64,000 bases of DNA, taken from contig NC_089395.1 in the NCBI RefSeq assembly GCF_003171515.1, positions 2,852,001-2,916,000 of the forward strand. Reading direction: 5' to 3'. Below are positions 1 through 10,697 of the stretch, one piece after another; the first letter of the stretch is position 1; each line of letters starts with the position of its first letter. The notes below the pieces were generated by a model. The model worked only from the letters and a program-made list of their open reading frames with translations. It searched no databases and was not told the DNA's origin. Source of the DNA: Pyrenophora tritici-repentis. Taxonomy: Eukaryota; Ascomycota; Dothideomycetes; Pleosporales; Pleosporaceae. A program made the translations under genes and the position numbers.

Positions 1-900
1 TAATACCATTTGCACCAAGAAGCGCAGGACTACCAACCAGGAGCATGCTCAGGCCATCAACCCTCACTTCTTCAGCCGCAGCTACTCCCCACGCTCTCAC
101 TTTCAATCCCATACCCACCCCACGAACAGCCGGCCTAACCACGTCCAACCCAGAGGACGACATCTTCACCGCACCCGCCCCATATGCCGAAAACCGACCA
201 TCGTCCGACATATTTGAGACCGCGCGCTCCCCTCTCCTCCCCAGGGGACCACTGACGCCCATGCACAAGGGTCCCAAAACAACAGACGTCCATACATCTG
301 ATCTCTGGCCCCCTCCGGTCCCAACAATCGCGATAGAGCCCTCGCGCACAACCATGATACAAGAGCCACGCACTGTGGCCGCAAGCCCAGGCTGGACAAC
401 ACCAACCTCGAGCAGTATAGCAACACGCTCCATCCGAGCCTCGTTCATCTTCCCAGCGCCTACCCCCGCGCCTCTCGCCATCCCCCCCAAAACCGTCGGC
501 AGCGGCCCTAAGACAATAAACGTATCCACCTCGGACCTATTCCCCCCCTCCCCTACCAGAACTCCGCCAAATGCACCCCGGAAATGAAGTAAATTCCTCG
601 TTATCATCGTCGTCTTCCTTTGGCGGCGCAGACTACGTCTTCCCCAAACAAACAAACGTCACAACGGCTGATCTTTGGCCCCCGCCTAATCCAGCTTACG
701 AGCGCATTGCGGCAGCGCAGCGGGAGCAGCTACAGAGTCAGATTGAGGCTAGAGGGAGCGCGAGTGAGACGTCAGGGGAAGGGGGTGTGCATAGGAAGAA
801 AGGATCCAAGGACTCGGCTAAAAAGGAGAGGGAGAGTAGGGTTATGGATGGGAATGTTCCTGTAAGAGATAGTTTTATGGGATTCGATAATGGCCGGTAA
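1..900 (+). CDS. Partial Pro/Ser-rich protein with repeated DLWPP motif; one-base frameshift
   Basis: The reading frame is open from the left edge, so the 5' end is missing. The protein is low-complexity, rich in Pro, Ser and Thr. It carries one motif three times, of the form K-x-T-x-(D/N)-V-x-T-(S/A)-D-L-(W/F)-P-P, encoded near 271-315, 505-550 and 643-690. The first two copies are in one frame, which stops at 585-587; the third is in the +1 frame, which ends at 898-900. No plausible GT-AG intron joins them. The frames merge if the seven-C run at 542-548 had six C, giving 298 codons from base 3 to the stop. I do not recognise the family. The repeated motif suggests a short linear docking site, but that is inference. 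Confidence 0.55.
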
Positions 901-1211
901 AATGGGTGAAGTGTACAGTATGTATGGTGTAGGTTGGTGAAAATAATGATGAAAAGAGTGGGTAGAACTATCATCTAAATCATGTAATGGATGGTTCTTC
1001 AGGTTAGTACGCCAAGAAAGCGTGGTCTGGTTATATGATGGGATAAGACCGGCTGGGATCGGCGCGTCTCTCAGTATATTGATACGAATGTGTTTATTTT
1101 CTATTCTTGTGCAAGTTAGCATGTATGTGCTTGGCTTAACAATGGGCATTGTTCTTTGTTTTCTTTTACTATGTCTATGTGATCAAGTCACCTTTTTGTC
1201 CAGTTTCCTTC

Positions 1212-1240
1212 ACATACGACCATAGGGCACGGAGAACTAG
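1212..1240 (+). pseudogene. 5S rRNA 5'-end fragment
   Basis: This 29-base segment begins ACATACGACCATAGGG and matches the first quarter of a fungal 5S rRNA as I know it. The match stops abruptly and the internal promoter region is missing, so it cannot be functional. In the rest of the 901-1420 spacer I see nothing beyond AT-rich 3' flank. Confidence 0.6.
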
Positions 1241-1420
1241 TTCACCTGTCTGATCAACCAGATGGTTATCGAGATACTGCTCAGTCAATCAAGCAACAAT
1301 GTTCATCTGAGAATGCACAAGTATGGAACACAACCAACCATTATTTACAATACAACATCGTGCTTGGCAGAAATGATTAATTATTCAACCTATACCATCA
1401 AGGTCTATTTGCCTCATCCC

Positions 1421-2407
1421 CTACTGTGCCTTCAAGCTATCAGCATACTCTCTATAAATCTGCTCGCAACTCTCATCAAATAACAGCCCCATCCTCGTAG
1501 CATTTCCATACTCGGCAGTCTGCGGCCAACTATCCAGCAACCTCTTCGCCTCTTCATCCACCTCCTCCCTCAACAGCCCCAGCTTATCCTTCCCACACAC
1601 CGCCTCAAACGCCGCGTACATGTCTCCCAGCGTAACACTGATTCCCGGCATGTACACCGCGCGCAGGTGCGGCGGCATAGCATCCGCGGGAGCCTTCATT
1701 ACACGCACGAAGTTCTCAATCATGACGCGGGGCGAACATATCATCTGGCGGGCCGAACGGTCGCTAATAGGTACTATGCATTCGAGTCCGGCCATGGGCT
1801 CGCGGATCATACCGCTTAGGAACGCTGCTGCTGATCGTGAAGGCGCTCCTGGACGCACGACTACGGTGGGTAGACGTACGGCGAAGGCATCGATTAGACC
1901 GCGGCGGTTGAGATCGTTGATGTGGTATTCCATGATGGCCTTGTGTGTGCCGTAGACGCCGATTGGTGTCGCGGGCGTATCATCTGTAATGGGGCCCGAC
2001 GCCGTATAAGGAGGGCCGTACACAGCCTGTGTGGAAGCGTAGACAATGCGGGGTTTGGAGGGTTGTTTGAGTTTTGAGATGGACGTGAGAACAGAGAGCG
2101 TGGCGTCTAGGTTGACTTTTGTGGAAAGCGCGGGGTTCTCCTCGCAGCCGACGGACATTATGCCGTGGAAAAGGAAGATGGCGGACCATTGTGGGCGCAA
2201 GGAAAGGAGCTTGGTGATGTCGGCTTGTGAGGTGAGGTCTGCGGCTGTGAGCTCCATGTTGGATGTCGAAGATGAAATTCCGGCTGGCCGCTGGGGTGTG
2301 TGAAGATCGGTGAGGACGATGTTGTTGGAGGGATCTTGTAGCAACTTGGCGGCGAGCATGGGGCCCAGGAAGCCTGCGCCGCCGGTGATGAGGATGTTGT
2401 TCGACAT
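1421..2407 (-). CDS. NAD-dependent epimerase/dehydratase, D-erythronate dehydrogenase-like
   Basis: A single-exon protein of 328 residues starting at an ATG. It is a short-chain (extended SDR) oxidoreductase. The N-terminal glycine-rich NAD site GGAGFLG is at about residues 9-15, and the catalytic Tyr-x-x-x-Lys is in YGTHKAIMEY at about 154-163. The following stretch, with RLPTVVVRPG and MIREPMAG, is characteristic of the bacterial DenD (D-erythronate dehydrogenase) group, so oxidation of a C4 or related sugar acid is the best guess. The length is normal for the family and no break is visible. It is transcribed in the same direction as the adrenodoxin reductase gene but is unlikely to be functionally linked. 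The dehydrogenase class is firm; the substrate is inference. Confidence 0.85.
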   Translation of the reverse strand: MSNNILITGGAGFLGPMLAAKLLQDPSNNIVLTDLHTPQRPAGISSSTSNMELTAADLTSQADITKLLSLRPQWSAIFLFHGIMSVGCEENPALSTKVNLDATLSVLTSISKLKQPSKPRIVYASTQAVYGPPYTASGPITDDTPATPIGVYGTHKAIMEYHINDLNRRGLIDAFAVRLPTVVVRPGAPSRSAAAFLSGMIREPMAGLECIVPISDRSARQMICSPRVMIENFVRVMKAPADAMPPHLRAVYMPGISVTLGDMYAAFEAVCGKDKLGLLREEVDEEAKRLLDSWPQTAEYGNATRMGLLFDESCEQIYREYADSLKAQ

Positions 2408-2760
2408 TTTTTCGGTGGTCTGCTCTTGAAATTCTTGGTTCAGGGTCTGCGGTGATCAGGACTCCGACTTTGAAGCTCACGATCTCGGATTGAGAGCAGT
2501 TTAATGCGGTAAAGAAGTAGAGGGTAAGATTGTTTGCACAGGAAGGAAGTGCGCGATGAAAATGCGGCCAACTGAGCAGAGATACTTGAGACTATTATAC
2601 GAATCGTGACATGGAGTATTGCGAGGATCGATGCGAGTCATGCTCGTCTCGCTCGTTTCGCTCGTCTCGAGGGAGAATTGCTTGCAATGACCCACAAATC
2701 AAAGACGCTAGTCTCCGGAGCCGCCTCATTAGCCTGGGGAACCCCACATTGCGGTCTTTA

Positions 2761-2880
2761 TGATCATGATGGTAGAACAAGTGAGATTAAAGCTTCCCGT
2801 CCGCTCAGCCATATACAAGCAGTGTACCGGAGGATTAGTACTTATCCAGGTGGCCACTAGCGAATCCCCGCGTTGTATGT
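2761..2880 (+). pseudogene. Diverged full-length 5S rRNA-like sequence
   Basis: The stretch CTTCCCGTCCGCTCAGCC, followed by the conserved GGATTAGTA and AGCGAATCCCCGC blocks and a GTTGTATGT 3' end, identifies a 5S rRNA. The total length of about 120 nt is normal and a T-run follows. The first 35 bases are strongly diverged and no longer pair well with the 3' end, so I call it a probable pseudogene. Apart from this and a TTC microsatellite, the 2408-3134 spacer shows nothing. Confidence 0.65.
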
Positions 2881-3052
2881 TTTTGCCAATCCTTGCTTTT
2901 TGCCGTGACACTCCAGCCAACACGAAACTTTGCTTTCTACATTTCGTGGTAACTTTGACGGACAATACCTAGCAAATAACAATAAAAAAGTCAGATCTAA
3001 CACAAACTCTACACTAGAGCATTTTATGTCCAAAGAAGCAAATAGCCTTCAA

Positions 3053-3090
3053 TCTTCTTCTTCTTCTTCTTCTTCTCCTTCTTCTTCTTT
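3053..3090. repeat. (TTC)n microsatellite
   Basis: About twelve TTC/TCC trinucleotides lie just downstream of the adrenodoxin reductase stop codon. Confidence 0.9.
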
Positions 3091-3134
3091 CGTTATTTTT
3101 TCTATTGACTGCCGGTAAATGTCGGGCAAGCATC

Positions 3135-4772
3135 TTACCCCAGAACAGCCAACATATCCTCTACACTCTGAAACTTTTCCCTTTCCTTGCCCTTTTCCTT
3201 TCCCCTCGCCCGTTCAGCCTGGTCAATTTTCTTCCAGTCGTCCCAGCTCAAGGGTCTAACACCCCTGGCTTCGACTTCCTTTTGGATGCCATGCCAGCCC
3301 AGTCCCGTACTTGTATTGTCACCGGTTTTGTCGTTTAGGAACGGTACATGTTGCTCCCAATCCTGGAGGATGATATCTGCAGAGGCAAAGGCATCTTGCA
3401 TTGTGCTGGCGATGACACCGGTGGGTCCGCGCTTGACCCAGCCTGCACAGTAGAGCCCGGGGACGTGGCCTGCTGTTAGGTTTCCAGGACCGGCTGATGG
3501 TGTGATGATACGGCCATGCATGTCATTGGGGATTATGCCTAGTTTCTCGTCAAAGGGAACGCCAATTTCTGATAGGCCGGGTATGGCGGTGGACTTGTAG
3601 CCCACGGAGCGAAAAGCTAGGGATGTTTCAAGACTAGTCTCCTCGTTTGTAGGCATGACGCGGGTTGTTTGGTCGAAGGGATCGCCGTCGGGTACGAATT
3701 GTTGCTTTGTAAACATCACTGATGAGAGATGGCCATGGTTGGCTTGCATGGACCTTGGTGCCTGCATAAATTCGAGAGCCCATCTCTTGGACGCGTCTTG
3801 TGTGTCTGTCTTGGAGCCTTTGAGAAGGACTTCTGCTATACGTTTCTGGACGCGTGGGAGCTTCTTGATATCGGCGGGATAGAGGGAGCGGTCGATGGGT
3901 TCGAAAGTAACGGATGGTAAATTCATGAGCTCGCGAGCTTCCTTGACTGTAAAGGCAGCCTATCGTGTTGTAAGCGACATAATGGCGGTCGCGAGTTGAC
4001 GACGTACCTGTATGGGTCCACGGCGACCAACAACTCGAACCGATCGCACTTTGCTCTCTGACAGTGTCTGTATGGCTTGCTCGGCAATATCCGTCTTCTG
4101 CAGCACATGTACTGGGGTCAAAAGCATGCGCGCAACATCCAAAGCTACATTCCCTTGACCAATGACAACCGCCTGTTCACCAGCCTGTAGATTTGGGTTC
4201 AAGCTTTTGAATTCCGGCAAGCCGTTGTACCACGCTACAAACGATCTTGCAGAATATACACCCGGTAGGTTTTCACCGGGTATGCCTAGCTGCCTGTCCT
4301 CGCTCGCGCCGTATGAGAAGAGTATGGCATCGTAATGCGGCTTCATCTTGGCCAATTCAATATCATGCCCCACCCTCACATTGCCCACGTAATTGAACTG
4401 CGGTGATTGTGCAGCTTCCTCGAAAGTACCTTGACAATTCTTGACTTCTGCGTGGTCTGGCGCGACACCGTAGCGGACGAGTCCGTAGGGAACGGGCAGT
4501 TGCTCGTACATGTCGACGACGGCATCTTTGTTTTTGTTCATGAGTCGATATGCCGTGTAGAAGCCTGCCGGCCCCGAGCCAATGATGGCGACGCGAAGGC
4601 GCCCTCGCGAGCTGGCTGCCGTACTATAGTACACACCATGGGCGGGTGTGATTGACGTTGGGCGCGCTATCCATTGCGGGGTGCATTGGCATGTTCTAAA
4701 ACATGGACTTCTGATCCATCGCGTACATCTAGCGACATGAGGCGTCGGTGTCATGTGCCGGGAAAGGTACAT
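3135..4772 (-). CDS. ARH1: NADPH:adrenodoxin (ferredoxin) oxidoreductase, mitochondrial
   Basis: Two exons (4772-4008 and 3959-3135) flank a 48-nt GT-AG intron and give 529 residues. The enzyme passes electrons from NADPH through FAD to mitochondrial ferredoxin for Fe-S cluster and haem A synthesis. The N-terminal 55 residues are rich in Arg and Ser/Thr with few acids, as expected for a mitochondrial presequence. The FAD Rossmann motif GSGPAG is at about 65-70, and the family signature PVPYGLVRYGVAPDH follows. The NADPH-side motif GQGNVALDVARML is at 205-217. The intron falls after RRGPIQ, and exon 2 resumes AAFTVKEARE, matching the family across the junction. The C-terminal GWVKRGPTGVI block is present. 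It is transcribed divergently from the four-TM protein gene at 5224. The gene appears intact. Confidence 0.95.
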
Positions 4773-5223
4773 GATCTGAGAGTCCTGGTCCTTGCTGTTG
4801 GTAGCGGCTCCAACGGTACCAAGGAATCTGGATGACTAAGTCAAAGATGACTAAGTTATTGTTACTCATCTCCCCCGTTATGCCGTCTGGACGTCTGAGC
4901 ATCCCATCCGACATGGGACCCCCACATGTTCAGAAGTCTTTGCTGGCGGCTGCGGCTAGTCAATGCTTTTTTTACCCGCTCGTACCCATGTCCCTCCCAT
5001 GTTCTTCACGTCATGTCTTCTGCATCAGTATTGGTTACTATTGATTGTTGTCATAGCAACCCTGTATTTACATACTTATCACCCCAGATCCTCGCCCCAT
5101 GTCAATCATCAACTGCCACTCGCATTCTTTTGCTTTAGTCATACGACGAGACCATCTCTCATTTCTGTTTGAACGGTCGTGTGCAGCAGTCTTTCATTCA
5201 TTAATCATCATCCCATCGCAGCC
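4773..5223. other. Divergent intergenic region (shared promoter)
   Basis: About 450 bases separate two genes transcribed away from each other. Pyrimidine-rich tracts precede the 5224 start. I see no clear TATA box. Confidence 0.4.
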
Positions 5224-7346
5224 ATGACGGGCCGCTGGCAGCCCTATATGTACGCGGCGCAAAGGGACTCCATGGCCGACACGGATCCTACGCAGCCCAT
5301 ATTCGATCCCAAGGCAGTTACCAGGGCGAGTCGTATGCCTGCTTCGCCACCGAAGAAGAAGAAAGAGGGTCCTTTGATCGACTTCAACCAACACCCGGAT
5401 AGCTATCTGGTCCTTCCGTATGGCAAGACGGACGCAAAACCCATGACCAACAAAATCAAGACTTTCATCAACATTGCGCGATGGACGCAGTTTGCGCTCA
5501 GGCTGCTTACTTTGTGTGGCGCAGTTGGTGTTTTGTTGTGCGGAATCTTCATCCAGGGCGCGCAGGATTCAGAAGGATACATAATGAGGGTCCCGGTAAG
5601 TGCGATGCGAAAGCACGACGACTCAAAACTAACATTATCAGCCTTGTGTGGACCTCGGTGTCTGCTTGTACGCGGTATACCACTTACTTCGAAATCCCAA
5701 AACGCGACCAGCCGGTAGCTCCGCCAGCTACCACTTCTTTGCCCTCGTCGCCGACTGCAGCTTCATCCCGTTTTACGTCTTCACGGTGCTCATGGCCCGA
5801 CGCAACGCCGACATGCAGGCTGGAACAACGGGACGCTGGCGGACAATGTTCCCTACCGACGCGGAAACGGACAAGGTTCTCATGTCAACTTGGCTTACGG
5901 GAATAACTGTTGGTGCTCTTCATCTGGTGTCTACTTTCCTCGACATGTACCTTGCACTCGTTTTCCGAAAGATTGCGAAACTGCCCCCGGACATGAATCC
6001 TCTCGAGGACAACCTGACGTCGCGCCGAAAGACCAAGCACAAGCACAAGAACTCGTCGATATCTGCCTCTACTCCTCTGACTTCCTACCAAGAGAAGCGT
6101 TTCAGTGACCAGAGCACTGTGGCCGGCGATCAAACTTCCAGGCCTGTTTCGCTCATCTACAGCGATTTCAAGAGCCCAGAAAAGGCAATCCCTTTTATGC
6201 ATACGCGAACGGCCTCTGATATCACGTACTCGCCACATACACCCGCTTCCGCTCGTCAGTCAAGAGAACGACAGTCCTTGTACTCGCAACCAGCGTCTGC
6301 GCATCAGTCGCGCAAGGATCTGAATAACCGTGGCGACCTTTTGAGTCGTCAAGACAGTGACCACCAGACTCTGGCGCAGCGCAAGTCGATGCTCTCTGAA
6401 AAGGCAAACATCAAGCGACACTCGCGCAATGACTCGTACATCACAACCGCATCGAGACAAGACATATACAACCCGACTGGCGAGAACGAGGCCGAGAAAC
6501 AAGACGCAGCCGGCGATCTGTCTCTCCAGCGCAACTCGCAACAAAGCCTCAAGCAAGACAACTGGTTCGTCTACCCAGAGCAAGAAGGAGAAGAGCACGA
6601 GGAGGAGCATGAAATCCCCGCCCCAACTCACCGCCAATCCATGTTCTCCTCCAACAAGGGCTACACAACTGTGTCCCGCTACGAAGAAGAAACGTCCGAC
6701 ATGGAAGAAGACGAAGCCGCCGCCAAACACCTAATCCCGCAACCCCTCTCCATGAACCCCCCCAACCCCACCGCCCGCCACATCCCGCGAGAAATCCGTC
6801 GAACGAACCCTCTCCCGCTCCTCCAGCACACGAAAAACACGTTCCTACGCCAACCTCCAACCCACCGCGTCCCAAACCCCCCGCTACTCCCTCTCGCCCT
6901 CGCCTTCCCCCTCCCCCGCAAAAAACGCCTTCACATCCCGCCCCCAAACATTCCACCAATACCCCAGCCAACAAAACACACCAAATCACCTCCCTTCGGC
7001 CACAAAACAATACGCCGTAAACACCCCCCCTCCCGCCGTGCCCTCCCACACCTCCAACAACCCCACATCCCCATTCTCCCTCCACAAAAAATCCTACACC
7101 AGCATCAAACGCACGGGCGAAACAGGATACACGCCGCAGAAAGCGCATTCGCCGCGTGTGGTCAGTCGCTCGGGTGTGGATTACGTTAATCCGTATGAGT
7201 TTGATGATGGTGGTGAGGATTTGGGGACGTTGAGTCTTGGACGCGGGGGGCGGAGACGTGACGTTAGTGGGAAGATTGCTGAGGAGGGGAGGGGTGGGAT
7301 GACGGTTGTGCAGAGGAGGGTTAGTGGTGTTGCTGCTGCTTATTAG
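5224..7346 (+). CDS. Four-TM (MARVEL-like) membrane protein with long disordered tail; one-base frameshift
   Basis: Exon 1 (5224-5595) and exon 2 (from 5642) are joined across a 46-nt intron with GTAAGT donor. After a Lys-rich N-terminus, four hydrophobic segments follow: around FALRLLTLCGAVGVLL, CVDLGVCLYAVYHLL, YHFFALVADCSFIPFYVF and TGITVGALHLVSTFLDMYLA. This topology resembles fungal MARVEL-type proteins. A Ser/Arg/Gln-rich tail of about 400 residues follows. Near 6757-6763 the frame changes: upstream reads well in one frame, while downstream the plausible Ser-rich coding (SRSSSTRKTRSYAN, SPSPSPSPAK) lies one base later. Reading six C instead of seven at 6757-6763 gives one uninterrupted frame of 691 residues ending at 7346. 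An unrecognised intron is the alternative. Function unknown. Confidence 0.75.
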
Positions 7347-7672
7347 TTAGGGGCGATGGGATTGGGATGGCGTTTGGATGGGATTTGCTTTGATATATAC
7401 CTGTGATTGTTTTGGGGGGGGATATTGTATTGCTTGGATTGGATTGGTTTGGTTTGGTTTGGACGGCGGGTGATGATGAGTCTTGGATGTTTCATGTTGG
7501 AAAAAGCGGGTTTCTTATCATGGCTTGTTTGTTTGAACGATGTAAGATGCGGGAATCGGGATGAAGAAAGGAAGAAAGAAAACGAGAGATGATTGATATC
7601 ACGTCTTACACGATGGATGGGAAGGCGATGTTCATGATGAAATCCATATTCTAGGTATCCCAACCACATTTT

Positions 7673-7725
7673 CCCACACATGCACATCTACATCTACCCA
7701 CACATGCACATCTACATCTACCCAC
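7673..7725. repeat. Tandem repeat, 24-bp unit x2
   Basis: Two exact copies of a 24-bp unit containing ATGCACATCTACATCTA lie in the spacer between convergent genes (7347-8557). A short CAACAA run is at about 8000-8021. Nothing else in this spacer looks coding. Confidence 0.85.
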
Positions 7726-8557
7726 CCACCGACTTCTTTCTCACACCCACAACATTTCAACCAAATAATTCAATCAATGTGTTTTTCCATTGAACATTCG
7801 TTAGATACATTCATAAGCACGTACTTTCCTCGCATCGTATCATATAACATGCCATGCGCACACGCAAAATGCCAAAGCCAAAGCCACATAAATGCACACA
7901 GAGTCCGCCGCCCAAGAAAACCCCAGCCAGCCAACCCTAACCATAATCCCCTCCCACATTTCAAGAAAGCAAACCCCTCCCATAATACCACACCACCCAC
8001 GCAACAACAACAACAACAACATCCACGATGACAACGATAGTAATACTAAAGGGACTTCAATCGGTCGATCAACACAACACAACACCAATTCCCACCCAAG
8101 AAAGCCCTGCCCCCATACCTCAAAGAAAACTTTTCCTAGGCGGTAGATTTGTCATTGATTAACAGACTGAGCCACCATTAGTAATCATCATCATCATCAC
8201 CGGGGTCGTTGTTATCGTATTTCGCGATACAGTCGTATTGCGATGAAACATGCGGAGTAAGTAGAGAGGAGTGAACGACAGTAAAAGAAGAAAAGTACAA
8301 AAAAGTACAACAACAACAACAAACATTGTAGACCAAGAAACCTTTCTGCCGTAGTAGTGCAGTTGCAGTCATGTTGCAGTGGGGGGGTATCTCAACGCCA
8401 GCCATGCAAGAAAATGCCGTCGTGGGGTCTAATAGAATCAGAAAAGAAAAACACACACAGTTGTGGGTAGGACACTTTGGTGGTAGGAATAAACGGTAGG
8501 GAAGGCGTCAGGTCAACAGTGCCATTGTTCCCATGTGGCAGAGGGAGATGTTCTTTG

Positions 8558-9925
8558 CTATCTTGCTGGATAAGCGGGATAAGGAGCATGTTGATGATGG
8601 TGAGGCGGAGCAGGCATCCCAGGTTGATAAACAACCCCCCTTTTCTCCTGACTTGGATATGTCTCAAACATGACGCGTCGTTGAGGCGCCTCAGCACGCA
8701 GTGGACTAGGCATGGGCATAGTTTGGGCGGAGGTAGGAAGCCGTTGTGAGTTGTTCGGACTACTCATGAAGAGTAAAGTATCGACGGCGTCTTTCTCAGC
8801 TTGTTGGCTCGGCATGCGGAGAATACCTGTTCCGCGGGGAGTTTGTGGTGACGAAGGGTGTGCGCCGAGGTGGCTGTGGTGTTTTCGCTGGGTGCCGGCG
8901 CCGAGGAGAAGTGGGGGTGCGTGCGTGAGGGTGGAGCGGCGGCGGCGGCTGGTTTGGAATGTTGGGGCCGGGGCGAGGCCGTATGGGTGGTGGCCTCCGG
9001 TTATGTCGATGAGGTTTGCGGCGGCGTTGAGGGCTGGGTGAGTGCCTGGGCCCCAGTAAGCTGGATGAGGTTAATGGGAGTTATGACATTAGGAAGAGGG
9101 GTACGGACAAACTGGTCTGGCTGGCACTGATGCGCTTGGGTCGGAGGACGGGGACATGAGCATTTGATCTGAGCTATCAGAAACATGACTCGGTCTTCGT
9201 CGCCGGTTGCTTGTAGCAGGCGATTCAAATGGCACATGGTCGCTTCTCCCTGGGGCAGAATTTGGCGATGCGCGCTGAGACTGGCCTTCCTCAAGTTCTT
9301 CGAGTGACTGCTTCTCCCAGCCATTCTGGACCTTGACCATGGCATATGATAGACGGGTCTTGAGTTGTGCGGATAGCTGCATCTACGTCAGCAATCTGCA
9401 CGTACATGGTGAGCCATGGACCTGGGACGCACCTCTCCAATACGGGTACCGGGGATAGCCGAGTGTGTATCCATGCTCTTGTTCCGCTTGTGTGCACTTA
9501 TACGACCAGGTCGACTCTCTCCCTCTCCGCCTACACCAGGACGTTTGAGCGAGCCATCCGATGTTCTCTTTGAGCTCTGTGTTACCGGGGCCGGAGAGCC
9601 GAGTGGCTGGCTGCATGGTGTCGGTGGCATCGATACCTCATGTTGTTTACTTTGGGTAGGCACATTGGCCGAAGAAGGCGCGGTCGAGTCTGTTTCTGTT
9701 GTTGTCGACGTAGACAGATTGCTCGACGATGACGCCAAGGCGGGTGCAGAGAAAGTCGTCGACACTGCTGACTCCTGCGAATCCGGAACCGTCACGGTGA
9801 CGGGAATGTCTGGCTTGATGGCGGTAGCAACAGCGGCCGTCTTTGCAGTACTGGGGGTTTCTAATATTACAACGGATACGTGAGTGCCGGGATAATTGCG
9901 CAGTCAGAACGCGACACTTACCCAT
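8558..9925 (-). CDS. Whi5/Nrm1-family G1/S transcriptional repressor
   Basis: Four exons fit: 9925-9922 (ATG plus one base), 9860-9433, 9376-9109 and 9060-8558, giving 400 residues. Introns are 61, 56 and 48 nt; the third has an unusual GTCCGT donor. The diagnostic block is the GTB motif just after intron 2, LKTRLSYAMVKVQNGW, which in Whi5 and Nrm1 binds SBF/MBF transcription complexes. The C-terminus carries TPRGTGILRMP and EKDAVDTLLFMSSP, which I associate with the filamentous-fungal version. The rest is Ser/Thr/Pro-rich with many potential CDK sites, as expected for a repressor released by cyclin-CDK phosphorylation. It acts in the nucleus at G1/S promoters. The tiny first exon is inferred from a good GTAAGT donor and frame continuity. 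Confidence 0.85.
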
Positions 9926-10697
9926 TGTGCCCGCGGGCGTGGCGGCGGGGTAACACGTAGTAAACCGGCCAACGGGTTTCAACAAAAAGATACAACCTCT
10001 TGGACAAACTATGGGAGTCGAGTAAAAATGCAAAAAGGGTACAATAGTAGCAGCCGTAGTCTCTGCTGACAAGGGCGATGATGGGGAGACGTGCCGTCGG
10101 AGCACCGTGGCCGTGTTCGTGTGCAGCACGCGAGATTGCCGCGAAGACGCGTGAACGGGCGGGAACAGGGAATACCTTGATCTCGTTTCTTCTTTGGCAG
10201 CCCAGCGGAAGATCAAACAGGGCCTGGGGAAATTTACAACAAGTAGTCAGGGCAGTCGTCAGGCTTCAAGGCACGTCCCGGTTGAGGGGGGAAAGGAACA
10301 AGACGGTCGTGTCGTCCCGAGGCCGAGTGCGAGTGACTAAAGTCGTTTGTGAGCCACGCGATCATGTGTTCCGACGCGTGTTAGCCTCTAGCGGGTGGCA
10401 ATGCCATCCCAACACTCCACACTCTCCCACTCCAGGCCCTTAATCCTTTTTCGCGGCAAAGGCGTCATGCAGCGACTAGGTCAAACGAACTCATGGTCTA
10501 AGCAGCCCCTTTTTGCGCCGCCGCCTTGACACCTGCACGTCTGCTGCAATGCAATGTTGACTATGACAGCCTGCAGCTACCGCCAGCCCAACACAATCGT
10601 CATCCAGGCCGCCAATGACACGCATAGGCAATCAGTCCGACGCCATGTCGCCCCCACTAAAAACAAACATTCTCATTACATCTTATCCAGTAACTAA
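9926..10697. other. Intergenic, no gene seen
   Basis: This GC-rich spacer lies between the Whi5/Nrm1 start and the 3' end of the acetyl-CoA hydrolase gene. Open frames here have no family features and are probably the repressor's 5' leader and chance frames. Confidence 0.5.

Noticed and set aside
6549..7148. Gly-rich 199-codon open frame on the minus strand
   Set aside because: It is antisense to the Ser/Pro-rich tail of the four-TM protein; C-rich coding produces Gly-rich reverse frames.
9647..10216. 189-codon minus frame upstream of the Whi5/Nrm1 gene
   Set aside because: It overlaps the spliced repressor exons in another frame and shows no recognisable domain.
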